64,000 nucleotides of DNA from Cristatella mucedo. Its lineage: Eukaryota; Bryozoa; Phylactolaemata; Cristatellidae. The notes beneath the pieces were generated by a model. It did not search any database and was not told the origin of the DNA. It worked only from the letters and a program-made list of their open reading frames with translations. The DNA is taken from positions 10,062,501 through 10,126,500 of the forward strand of contig WPIO01000007.1 in NCBI GenBank assembly GCA_009760855.2, written 5' to 3'. Of the stretch, positions 57,801 through 64,000 are shown in pieces. Position 1 is the stretch's first letter. Each line of letters opens with the position of its first letter. The position numbers and the translations under genes are program-made.

Positions 57801-60800
57801 GTCCATGTGCAGTTGATGCCGCGAGAATAAAAGCTGGGATAACTCGGAGATTGAATAATGCCGGAACCGTTGACGGTGCCTCCGCATGTCACGGCTGCTT
57901 AAAAGAATAGGCGCAAGCCTGGACGGCGCGAGCGGAGCTTGCAGGTGCCCTGCATGAGCGCCCAGTGTAGCTGCTGAAGCGCATGCTCGAGAAATCAACT
58001 TGAGGGTTTTGCATGTGAGGAAAGCGTCGCAATCTTTGCTCAAAGTACTTGCTGGAATTTGAAATGATGGTGGTGTCGTAAGTCTAGATATTGTAATATG
58101 TTTTGGTCAATACTCATCTGAAGACATGGATACTTCTGATACAGTGTAATTGCAGTAATGGTGTAGATGCAGTTGCCGAGTAACACTTGGTCCCTTCAAT
58201 GCTTGATGGCAGTAATTGAGCCACTGGAGACTTTTAAAGCAGCGTAACTGGCAATGCATTGCCAGTTACGCTGCTATAACAGGTAAGTTCGGTACGGTTT
58301 TCAAGATTTCTCAATGGAAAAATTTATTTAATAACGCACCTAGGAAATTCGGCTATGTAGAGAAGAAAGTCGGTCTATATACCATTTAATAGTTAAAACA
58401 TGGTAGCATATTTGAACATAAGGCTGTTACGTTAACTTGCTGGCCAGATTGAGATACGCATAACTTTGATTATTTGGTAGATGGGTAAATTAGGGCCTAC
58501 TATTGGCTTCTTGATACATAGAAAAGAGGCTAAGGATGAAGAAGAGGATTACACCAGGAATGGAGGCGGCAAGTGAAACAGTAAATGAAATATTAGATCC
58601 AGGACGAGGGAATGGATTGTTGTTTCCCCCGTTGACCAAGCATACGAACACCCAACGTCGTTAGGAGTCAGGATGATGCGGCGAAGTGTACTATCAAACA
58701 TGCAATTACAAATGCAAGACCGCTGTGTCGAAGCCTATGAGCGTGGACCAAAAACGGCAGGCAGTAGAAATTATGGCGTCAGTAAACAGGCAAGTGGCAG
58801 CGATCGTAAATAAACTGGACGCAGCAAACTGGATCCCATGTGAGGGCTAGTGCGGGTTTCAGGTTTGTGCACATGGGCAATTTAACACGGCGGAGCGCTT
58901 GGCAAGCTTTCTTGACCAATAGGAGCAAGATCCTTTGCTTCATATATACCCGGTAGGAACAAAAGCATCGCGCATCAGCAATTGAGTACGAAAAGCAGAG
59001 CTCACAACCGAGCTAATAGACACTGCTGCTTGACCAAATGACACTGTCCAAATAAACGAAGTCGCTTGCAGCTGTGGGCACCATTGCAACTGCGGACCAG
59101 TGGCAACTCGCGGGTTCTTGGACAAAAATCCAGAAGATATCGAACGCCATATTTCGCCTTCCGTGGCTTTAGCAGCCCATAGTGTTTCAGTTACCAGAGA
59201 CTGGAGTCTGATAGATACAAAAAAGGTAGGGAAAAACTCCAGAAGCACGTCTATGCACGTCCAAGGTTGGAACGTTAATCCTAAAATCCATCTAATGTGG
59301 GTGGAGAACATTGTCCACCGTGCTGCTCGTTGCCAGCTTCGAAGAGATAAGCGGCATGAGAAAATGGTACAGCGTTACTACGGATATTAAGACCAACACG
59401 AATCTCACAATCGATTGGAAAACGCTAATTATTAATGAGAGACAGTGACAAGAATACCGGCACGAGGTCATTGTCTGTGGATGGTTTTAATTCTTGAAGC
59501 GGATTGATCGCTGCAAAGTAAAAGACAATGGCCAGCAGCAGCTGAGCCACCAGCAGCCCAAGCCAGTCAAAGTCAAAATCCGTTGTCTACGCTCGGGCAA
59601 AGTCAGGTCCCGCGAGGTGGGCTCCTAGATGCCAGCGTGCCGTCCGTGAGTTGCGATCAAATAAAGAAGCGTAGAAAATAGTGGGCGGAGCTCTTGCCTA
59701 GCGAGTACCAGAGTAACGACTAGAGAGTGAGCTGAAGGGAGCGGCAGTGAAAGAAAGCGGCGGCGGCGCAGGCGAGCAGCTTCTCGATGCCCGGAGCTGC
59801 TGGCTTTCCTAAAAAGTTCACCCGTCCTGGCCCGTTGTTAGCGTTCCGATATACCTTCCGCAAAAGAATGTTACATCGCACCTGCAATAGCCCTGAACAA
59901 ATTCCAAATTTTTTTGTCTCACACAACGTGAGACTTGTCAGTGTATGCTGTTACACAAAATCGCAAGCTAGTCATTTTTAAAAGCTTTCAACAGTCCTCA
60001 AGCATTTAGCGAACTGCGCAGGGTATTTCTAGTTGCTTGAAGCAAGCACTGATGGACTTTCATCAATCTCAAATAGCAGTTCCTGCGGCGGCAAGCTCTA
60101 GCTCTAACGAAGGCAAGCTCTAGCTTTGACTTTGCTGCGGCGGCAGTCGCTAAATCCTTGGCTGTGACAGTCAGCCTCTCAGTCAAGCACTCGAGCGTGA
60201 GCGATGAACCTGTGGCATGTGAAAAGGCAGCACTTTTAATAGAAATTTCTTTTGCGGCTATGATGACTTTTTAGTAAATCTAATTGTTGCAATGCTGCCT
60301 TACCATCAGAGGTTTGACTATGGTGTTCTTTACTGAAAGTTCTTGGATGGCTGCCGGTTGATCAATGGATACAAAGCAAAGTTCTTACACTGACCCACAA
60401 GGTCCATCACGACTTGGCTCCTTCATACCTAGCTGAACTGCTGCACCAGTTTCAGCTTCTTCGTTCCCTCACGGTCCAGTTTGGACAATAAGTATTAGCT
60501 GTTCCATTCTTCCACTTAAAGACCACTGGCTACAGAAGCTTTTGCCATGCAGTTCCTAGACAGTTAAACTCACTTCCACAATTCTTACGCAACGACAACT
60601 ACTTTCCTGCTGCCGACTGAGCCATGATGTGGCACACCAGGTAAGGCGGCTGCTATTCATGAACTCTGTCACGAGATCGTGGGTTCAGATCCTGCGGAAG
60701 GCGATCTTTTATTGCCGCTGCAAGCAATGGTAATACCCGTAAAGGGTTTTCAGTCGCTATACAGAAGAGGCTTTTAAATCAGCTAGTATTTATTTTACTT

Positions 60801-62126
60801 CCATGCTGCCTCAACTACTTTTCTGACTCAGCTATGCTTCTCAACTTTTGTTGTTGCTGCGTGAGAGGAAGTCTGTTGGCTACCGAATGCGTACCGAAAG
60901 CCGCTTAGGCTATGAGTGAGCTTTTCAAAATTCTCCTGCGTAACACCCACATAGTCTTTGTGGAGTTATAGATGGAGATAAATAACATTACATTACATTA
61001 AAAGTCCAGACCTGCCCCCCTTGGATGAGCACCACTGGCTTGCAGCAGGCCTCAATACTTTGCGATGCCCAAAGAATTTGTGCGACAATCAATTAACCAA
61101 CCCATTGACTGTCACACAAATACCTATAACAGATTTTTAGAGAAACTGTACCTTAATTTGAAAATTTGCACCAACCAAAGGCAGTACGCCTTTGGTGGGT
61201 CAGCATTTTCAAAATTACATTTATCCGTTTTGTTTTGCTTGCATTTCAGTCTGAAGCTCCATGACGTCATAAAGACTAAGTGAGCGTTACGCAGGTGAGT
61301 TTTCCATAACTTGCTCATAACAGGCTCCATTTCAGTTTCCATAACAGTTTCCATAACAGGCTTTCGATGCTTCGCTCGTAAGAAGGTAAGAATAATACAG
61401 CCACAGCACTTACCCAGAGCTCCAATGGGCTCCACTTAGCGACGTTAACAGGAAATGACGGGTGCATGTTTTTTCATTTTTTAGAGATTAATCCGCACCC
61501 GCTTCAGGCCTTCCCGAATAGCATGCCGTGACAGCACGTTTCATCTCCGTGCCGGGGGGGGGACAGTCGAGGCACGCTGATGCGTTGAAGGTGATGCGGG
61601 AGTTAAAAGTTTATATAAGAAAAGACTAATCTCAGCTAGGCGAAATGAGAACGAAAAACGGCATTTTTGTACTCGGCAGCTGATAAGATAGGCGCTTATT
61701 TTCAGACGGTTTTTCTTTGTAATCGCTTCTCTCACTTAGCTGACTTCGGAGCACTTGTACAGCTCCGCCGCGTGATATGACCTCAAACAGCGGAACGACA
61801 AGCAAGAGAAAAGCACCCCCACAAAAAACACTGCCAGAGCAGCGTCGCTCAGCAACCGCGGCAGCCGCCAAATGGCTAAAAGACCGCCTTCTTCGCCTCG
61901 CCGGGTCAATTTCGGCCCCGCTCAAGAATGGCTTGCACGTCTTTTCAGAGCACTTTAGAGAAGGGGAGCATGCGGCGGCCGCGAGCGTTGAGCCGCTACA
62001 GCGTGCGAGAGCGACGCACTGGCCGGTCGCGAAAGCGTGCGCCTTACCGTTTGCTAGCTGCGTCGCAAACACGAAGCCGAGAGCGGCGTAGCACAAAAGC
62101 CTCGCAGACACGTGCAGCGCCGTCAT
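43527..62126 (-). CDS. Secreted triple-CUB / PAN-domain protein, eight-exon gene model
   Basis: Gene-level entry joining, in transcript order, 62126-62048, 57897-57690, 57598-57483, 54332-54125, 54027-53912, 49669-49462, 49346-49231 and 43819-43527. Coding length is 1344 bp, giving 447 residues and a stop. Predicted layout: signal peptide about 1-25, CUB1 27-134, CUB2 135-242, CUB3 243-350, linker plus PAN/apple-like domain 351-447. Every junction has a GT donor and AG acceptor, and phases match throughout (1,2,1,2,1,2,1). CUB and PAN domains are known extracellular protein- and carbohydrate-binding modules. I infer a secreted, N-glycosylated binding or adhesion protein, since no protease or transmembrane segment is visible. 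The six CUB exons and the terminal exon are well supported. The link to the first exon across 4.2 kb is inference. Confidence 0.75.
44158..44340 (+). mobile_element. SINE2 copy nested in LINE A
   Basis: Degenerate head, then 'aggttgtgggttccagtctt', body 'acgctgcaagcgttatgata' and end 'gatgaggctgctcaaaacag'. Confidence 0.75.
44425..44572 (+). mobile_element. LINE A 3' tail nested in LINE A
   Basis: Only the terminal tail: 'gctttgttcttgttgtttat', 'ccattcgaccgtgcttcctt', then 'agattacgttctccgagggc' and ATT-type repeats. Confidence 0.8.
45270..45970 (-). mobile_element. LINE A 3' relic split by GC-rich insert
   Basis: Minus-strand tail and UTR at 45270-45372 ('ttggttagtggttacatgca') and again at 45740-45970 ('caaaggactaatcacaagga', 'gacttccaggcgttgggagt', 'aaaggcacggtctccacagg'). 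In intact copies the two parts are adjacent. A degenerate earlier tail lies near 45180-45250. Confidence 0.7.
45373..45739. other. GC-rich ~365-bp insert of unknown origin within LINE A
   Basis: Plus-strand frames 45305-45835 (176 codons) and 45385-45705 (106 codons) cross it, and two minus-strand frames overlap. The segment is clearly richer in G and C than the LINE on both sides. I recognise no domain and see no obvious inverted repeats or target duplication at its edges. It lies in the last intron of the CUB/PAN gene. Confidence 0.45.
46228..46492 (+). CDS. Possible first exon: Lys/Arg/Gln-rich then polyGlu, with donor site
   Basis: Frame 46241-46474 (77 codons) is highly charged: 'EAKRVEYKRTYCKQQREKQA', then 'HIAETKQKR' and 'QQETEEEEEEDLK'. 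A sister frame at 46228-46491 runs to a good donor (gctgaag|gtaagg at about 46492). The repeated K/R/Q/E pattern recalls the basic N-terminal repeats found ahead of some Helitron helicases. It also fits a low-complexity nuclear protein or simply a GAA-repeat artefact. It lies on the opposite strand within the CUB/PAN gene's last intron. I do not assign a function. Confidence 0.25.
46880..47770 (-). mobile_element. Diverged LINE A-related copy
   Basis: The minus-strand tail at 46880 (AATAATAGTAATAG, then 'ccttagagaacttaatctct') leads into a 145-codon frame (47332-47769). That frame holds 'FLLREIKSLAIIFLPKASL' and 'FRTPRKVLDYNMVDHFPP', which resemble the C-terminal part of CR1/L2-group RTs. It is more distant from the other copies, so it may be a subfamily. 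Confidence 0.65.
47284..47317. repeat. Perfect 16-bp inverted repeat, 2-nt spacer
   Basis: aatggtgctggccact and its exact reverse complement are separated by 'ga'. A direct repeat (attaaatcaagagttgat) begins at the right end and recurs near 47350, so the local rearrangement is compound. Confidence 0.9.
48045..48235 (+). mobile_element. SINE2 copy (intron)
   Basis: Head 'aaaagtaaggtgctcgctct', 'gtcatgggcttgaatccttc', body 'atgcaagcgttggtgattac', 'gctcttctgcctctaatcaa' and end 'gaggctggttaatcagct'. Confidence 0.8.
48236..48828. other. Intron sequence, nothing recognised
   Basis: AT-rich. A 75-codon plus-strand frame (48574-48801) has no domain. Confidence 0.4.
48829..48881. repeat. (GA)n microsatellite
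   Basis: About 26 uninterrupted AG units. Confidence 0.95.
49231..49346 (-). CDS. CUB3 second exon (116 bp)
   Basis: Residues about 312-350. Acceptor ccttcgcag|GTTCTC (phase 2) and donor GCTG|gtaatt (phase 1). Encodes 'FSGSLLPRNLTLRNQANLVF' and 'GFSVAVSTA', the second half of a CUB sandwich. The N-glycosylation sequon NLT is conserved with the other two copies. Where canonical CUBs have the fourth cysteine ('LCG'), this has Ser-Gly. Confidence 0.85.
49462..49669 (-). CDS. CUB3 first exon (208 bp)
   Basis: Acceptor ..ttctttaag|CT (phase 1), donor TACCA|gtgagt (phase 2). Encodes 'TCGGTVNGSGVIQSPNYPSF' and 'INCTWTVQ', then 'LKIEAFSTELYADTVSIYS'. This is the CUB N-terminal half with cysteines 1 and 2, the SPNYP motif and the Glu/Asp pair that helps bind calcium in many CUBs. 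The third canonical cysteine is absent. Confidence 0.9.
49840..49981 (-). mobile_element. SINE1 copy (intron)
   Basis: Minus strand: head ending 'aaggtgctcaatccgatcaa', B-box block 'gttgtgggctccagcccgtgg', and tail to 'caaatgaattatata'. Confidence 0.85.
49982..50984. other. Intron sequence, nothing recognised
   Basis: AT-rich with short frames only. Confidence 0.4.
50985..51160 (+). mobile_element. SINE2 copy, near-consensus (intron)
   Basis: Best-preserved SINE2: 'gagccatgatggcacactag' with A box, 'ggtcgtgggttcgattccta' B box, 'gcaagcggtggtgatagccg', 'aaaggctcttctgtcgctat' and end 'ttttgaatcagctaggattt'. The head resembles a tRNA-Arg-like gene. Confidence 0.9.
51161..52361. other. Intron sequence, nothing recognised
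   Basis: AT-rich, with no frame above 60 codons and no repeat family seen. Confidence 0.4.
52362..53110 (+). mobile_element. Old LINE A relic (intron)
   Basis: Plus-strand blocks 'caatctggttgtcctgttcg', 'acctttcaatagacgactgc', 'ctgacggtatgacatctcct' and a decayed 3' UTR ('ctaaccaattaacacgcttc') in family order. Confidence 0.7.
53111..53911. other. Intron sequence, nothing recognised
   Basis: AT-rich intron between an old LINE and the CUB2 exons. Confidence 0.4.
53912..54027 (-). CDS. CUB2 second exon (116 bp)
   Basis: Acceptor ctttttcag|GCTTTC (phase 2), donor CTCTTC|gtaagc (phase 1). Encodes 'LSGSLAPQNLTLGYKANLTF' and 'STGFSAAVST'. Ser replaces the fourth canonical CUB cysteine. Same length and phase as the equivalent exons of CUB1 and CUB3. 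Confidence 0.87.
54125..54332 (-). CDS. CUB2 first exon (208 bp)
   Basis: Acceptor ..ttctcaag|CT (phase 1), donor TATAA|gtaagt (phase 2). Encodes 'LSCGGTVNGNGIIQSPNYPN', 'INCTWTVQASSANGSIFLQI' and 'FSTEINYDILSIYSGGILAY'. It keeps cysteines 1 and 2 and the sequon NCT but has no third cysteine. Confidence 0.9.
54333..56271. other. Intron sequence, nothing recognised
   Basis: About 1.9 kb of AT-rich intron without a supported repeat family or domain. Confidence 0.4.
56272..56365 (-). mobile_element. Diverged SINE1 copy (intron)
   Basis: Minus-strand tail 'cctaagagaactttattact' and link 'gctttgcatatgccgcaggg' with a partial B box. The head is lost. Confidence 0.65.
56366..57482. other. Intron sequence, nothing recognised
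   Basis: AT-rich. A 68-codon plus frame (56665-56871) shows no domain. Confidence 0.4.
57483..57598 (-). CDS. CUB1 second exon (116 bp)
   Basis: Acceptor ccttcgcag|GCTCTC (phase 2), donor CCGTTG|gtaagt (phase 1). Encodes 'LSGSVAPRNLTLGYQANLIF' and 'VNSTGFLVAVSTV', with sequons NLT, NGT and NST. Ser stands in place of the fourth canonical CUB cysteine. Confidence 0.9.
57690..57897 (-). CDS. CUB1 first exon (208 bp)
   Basis: Acceptor ..tcttttaag|CA (phase 1), donor TATCA|gtgagt (phase 2). Encodes 'AVTCGGTVNGSGIIQSPSYP', 'INCTWTVQASSAASNIFLKI' and 'FSTEANYDILSIYSGGILAY'. Cys31 and Cys56 of the model form the expected first disulphide pair. The second pair is absent. Joined directly to the signal-peptide exon it gives a natural mature start just before the first CUB cysteine. 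Confidence 0.9.
57898..58949. other. First-intron sequence; contains a 38-bp palindrome
   Basis: Apart from the palindrome at 58238-58275, no supported exon or repeat family was found. A short minus-strand frame near 58.5-58.65 kb with a hydrophobic segment was considered and not accepted. Confidence 0.4.
58238..58275. repeat. Perfect 38-bp palindrome, no spacer
   Basis: Arms 58238-58256 and 58257-58275 are exact reverse complements with nothing between them (centre ..aatg|catt..). It lies in the first intron of the CUB/PAN gene. Confidence 0.95.
58950..59207 (-). CDS. Possible exon: F5/8-type C / fucolectin-like domain fragment
   Basis: Minus-strand frame 58940-59311. The segment 'KATEGEIWRSISSG', 'NPRVATG', 'WCPQLQATSFIWTVSFGQ' and 'VSISSVVSSAF' has the order and spacing of the galactose-binding-like fold (KATQSS..NP..AvDG..WC...WWTVDLG...I.SVV). 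A strong pyrimidine-tract acceptor ends at 59208 (..tttttttgtatctatcag) and a donor gg|gtatat follows 58950. The reading frame needed here does not match the phase-1 junctions of the CUB/PAN model. It is therefore either part of another transcript or a relic. The domain call is by eye only. Confidence 0.35.
59208..60324. other. No gene recognised; GC-rich in part
   Basis: The stretch at about 59.55-59.83 kb is GC-rich with short overlapping frames. No repeat family seen. Confidence 0.4.
60325..60998 (+). mobile_element. LINE B relic containing a SINE2
   Basis: Plus-strand thumb and C-terminal blocks 'tggctgccggttgatcaatg', 'gctgaactgctgcaccagtt' and 'cacttccacaattcttacgc', then 'agtctgttggctaccgaatg'. 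The tail is 'taacattacattacatta'. A SINE2 copy at 60618-60803 interrupts it after 'cctgctgccgactgagcc'. Confidence 0.85.
60618..60803 (+). mobile_element. SINE2 copy nested in LINE B
   Basis: 'gccatgatgtggcacaccag', B box 'atcgtgggttcagatcctgc', 'gctgcaagcaatggtaatac' and end 'ggcttttaaatcagctagta'. LINE B resumes with 'tgctgcctcaacta'. Confidence 0.85.
61174..61196. repeat. 9-bp hairpin, 5-nt loop
   Basis: accaaaggc / gcctttggt around agtac. Short enough to be chance. Confidence 0.6.
61257..61330 (-). mobile_element. LINE B 3' terminal fragment
   Basis: 'ctccatgacgtcataaagac', 'taagtgagcgttacgcaggt' and 'gagttttcc' recall the family's minus-strand 3' UTR. Only about 70 bp. Confidence 0.55.
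62048..62126 (-). CDS. Signal-peptide first coding exon of CUB/PAN gene
   Basis: Minus-strand ATG at 62126. It encodes 26 residues with hydrophobic core 'LLCYAALGFVFA' (about residues 10-21), then 'TQLAN' and a strong donor AACG|gtaagg in phase 1. Signal-peptide exons ending in a phase-1 intron are standard in animal secreted modular proteins. Joined to CUB1 it gives 'LANAAVTCGG', a plausible cleavage region. The frame is open for 24 more codons upstream (next Met at 62198), but starting there would bury the signal peptide, so I prefer 62126. The link to CUB1 crosses 4.2 kb and is not proven. Confidence 0.6.
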
Positions 62127-62700
62127 GATGCGGCTTTTGGCGGCGCATACGGCTCGCGATGCAATGCTGCCTGAAGCGGACGAAGTCACGTGACACACTT
62201 CGACCCCCTAGAGCATCGACCGGAAAACATTCGGTTGACTCTCGACCTTGGCGCTCCTTTATGCGGCGAATCGATACCAGTCGCAGATGGGCAAACAGGC
62301 CGGCGGCCTGACAATGCGGATGACAGCGAAAGGCCACGGCCTAGTCGCAGGGGCATCGCGCCAGAGTGCTTTGTTAGGCGCTTGCTTTTTTTGACCTCGG
62401 TCCCGAAGTCGTGGGTTCGAATAATGCGGTGGGCGATCATTTATTGCCGCTGCAAGCGGTGCGATAGCCACGCAAGTCCTTCTGTCGCTATACAAAAGAG
62501 GCTGTTATATCAGCTAGGCGACACGAAACGGCGCTCACAGAGGTGCTAGTCCGACGGCCGACGCGAGACGAACGCCGATGAAGCTGGCGCATCGAAGCTG
62601 GCGCCTCAAAGGAGCGCGGCTCGTGAGTCGAGGAGGCTGCACGTGGACGCGCGCAGCAGGCATTTCGAGCCTATTAGAGCACGGCACCAATAGCTAGAGC
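62127..62700 (-). promoter_or_regulatory. GC/CpG-rich upstream region of CUB/PAN gene
   Basis: Sequence upstream of the proposed ATG is visibly rich in CG dinucleotides (for example 62520-62640), unlike the AT-rich introns. I see no clear TATA box. It contains the SINE2 copy at 62375-62515. A promoter role is inferred only from position and composition. Confidence 0.3.
62375..62515 (+). mobile_element. SINE2 copy
   Basis: 'gacctcggtcccgaagtcgt', B box 'gggttcgaataatgcggtgg', 'gctgcaagcggtgcgatagc', 'cttctgtcgctatacaaaag' and end 'gaggctgttatatcagctag'. Confidence 0.88.
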
Positions 62701-62959
62701 AGCGAGAGCCTTAATAAAGCGAGTCCGCTCCGCGGCCGGCGTATGCTGCAATCTGTCCGGCCGCCGCCGCCGTGGGAGGGCTGTACGTGTTCCAGGATAT
62801 GCCTTAGAGTACAGCTGACAGCTGGAAGCCCAGAGGACAAATGTCTGACTCCTCTTGCACGACTTGAACTTTTTATGCTGCCTAGCCATCGATTATGACA
62901 AAACCTGTTGCTAGTCATTACAATTCTGGAACCGGAAATGACATCTCGGCATTCATAAA

Positions 62960-62998
62960 CTAGCTCTAGTGGCGCTATACAAATGAAGTATTTTTTTA
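62960..62998 (+). mobile_element. SINE1/LINE A terminal tail remnant
   Basis: 'tagtggcgctatacaaatga' followed by a T run. Only the last ~35 bp, so SINE1 and LINE A cannot be told apart. Confidence 0.6.
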
Positions 62999-63056
62999 GC
63001 TGACGTAGCACGCCAACAATGTTTCACTAGCTTCTGAAAGAGCGCACTGGAATTAC

Positions 63057-64000
63057 ATGTGCACAGTGCAAAAATTCATTCTGACGTCGTCGATCAGCCA
63101 TCTCCTTAAACACAATTCAATGGCCATATCTAGCGATTCTTGCGATGCTGTAGCCGATGGTTTTTCTAGCTTCTTTTTCAGCAAGATGGACAAAATCCGA
63201 GAGGTCGCTTTCAAGGCAGTATCCTCCCTGGAATCTTCACCCTCTGTTCCTTGCAAACCATAAGGTCCTCCCTCAAGCCTTCTCTGGATGCCTTATCTTG
63301 AAGCTAGTTTCAACATATGTAAAGTGCCTAGTAAGAGATCTGGTTCTTTTAGTGCGCTATACAAATGTATTATTGTTAATAGTATTAGTATTACCCAAAG
63401 TCTAAAGAGACTACTAGCCCTTTAACCCTCAGACCTAGAGTTATTCTTCTGATAGATTTACTGCTGCCCTGCATATCTAACGTAGTAAATGTATCTTTTA
63501 CCTTGGGCTCTATGCCAGGATCTCTCAATGAGGCTAGTGTCACGCCGCACATTAAAAAGTTGACACTAAACCATGAGAATTGTCTCCATATTGCCGTTTC
63601 TATCAATAGAAACAGGAGTAGCTGCAGGCTAGAAAAAACTCGTACATAGACAGTTAAACCCAGCATGTTCCAGTCAGGTTTCAGAGCGAATCATTCCACT
63701 AAGTCTGCGCTGGTTTGGATTTATGACGACCATTTCAGGAGTCTACTATTTCCGCTGTATTTCTCAGCACTTTTTTATACCGTTCAAGATTGAGCCCACG
63801 TGGAGCGCCGGTAGTCTCGCCCGGCCATCACGGGCAATCGCTTGGGTCCCAATTCAGTGAGAACTTGCTGAGCGTTGATGCCAACACGAACCAGTCATGC
63901 GAAAAACCTTTCAGATGTATACCGGGTACCACGGGTAGCTGCGCCTGACCACGTTCTTTTCGCATCCTACACTCTCCCTCTTACAGATGTAATCGGCATG
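63057..64000 (+). mobile_element. LINE RT relic running off the window edge
   Basis: Frame 63057-63263 has 'CDAVADGFSSFFFSKMDKIREV', the region just upstream of RT in CR1/L2-type LINEs. After an insertion, blocks resume: 'VTPHIKKLTLNHEN' (about 63540), 'MFQSGFRANHSTKSALVWI' (63666) and a 'VLFASYTLPLTDVIG' block (about 63945), equivalent to the region just before YADD. Many substitutions and frameshifts. It continues beyond 64000. Confidence 0.75.
63265..63400 (+). mobile_element. LINE A-type tail nested in LINE relic
   Basis: 'catatgtaaagtgcctagta', 'agagatctggttcttttagt', 'gcgctatacaaatgtatt' and ATT-type repeats. It separates two coding blocks of the surrounding LINE. Confidence 0.7.

Noticed and set aside
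57741-58043. 100-codon minus-strand frame over the CUB1 exon
   Set aside because: A different frame of the same exon. Its apparent length comes from reading through the intron boundary.
58500-58680. Minus-strand frame with a hydrophobic stretch, considered as an extra exon or membrane segment
   Set aside because: No acceptor in a compatible phase, no recognisable domain, and the CUB/PAN model is complete without it.
61632-62198. Reading the whole 188-codon minus-strand frame as one exon
   Set aside because: After the signal peptide it becomes low-complexity Ala/Ser/Arg sequence. A strong phase-1 donor at 62047 better explains where coding stops.

Overview
This is a repeat-rich stretch of an animal nuclear genome. 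There are no bacterial-style operons. What I can support is one multi-exon secreted-protein gene on the minus strand, set among many decayed non-LTR retrotransposons, tRNA-derived SINEs, small DNA transposons and microsatellites. The gene's CUB and PAN modules and the L2/CR1-group LINEs point to a metazoan, most likely an invertebrate. A flatworm or mollusc is my low-confidence guess; nothing here fixes the species.

The main gene runs right to left from 62126 to 43527. I assembled eight exons from splice sites, phase and domain homology: a signal-peptide exon, three CUB domains each made of a 208-bp plus a 116-bp exon, and a terminal exon with a six-cysteine PAN/apple-like domain and a stop. 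The exon lengths add to 1344 bp, an unbroken frame of 447 residues. Introns inside CUB domains are short (91, 97 and 115 bp, phase 2). Introns between modules are 3-5.4 kb, phase 1, and filled with repeats. This is the layout of an exon-shuffled extracellular binding protein.

Layout: 1-7.5 kb is mostly unrecognised, partly GC-rich sequence with a few SINE and LINE relics. 7.5-15.4 kb is dominated by copies of LINE family A (ATT-repeat 3' tail), plus a hAT element resembling the SPIN family at about 12.1-12.3 kb. 15.4-21 kb is largely unrecognised, with a long CAG tract and one more LINE A copy. 21-26 kb holds a 667-bp TA-flanked MITE and LINE family B (ACATT tail), including a reverse-transcriptase reading frame of 607 codons broken downstream by one nonsense codon. 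27.9-29.1 kb shows a hAT element inserted into a SINE with a perfect 8-bp target duplication. 30.7-33.6 kb is AT-rich with microsatellites and a Helitron-like element. 36-43.4 kb is LINE and MITE debris. 43.5-62.1 kb is the CUB/PAN gene with its repeat-filled introns. The right edge runs into another LINE relic.

Two SINE families recur. SINE1 shares its 3' end with LINE A, so LINE A probably mobilises it. SINE2 is an independent tRNA-derived family. All identifications come from reading the sequence and knowing the families; no database search was possible.
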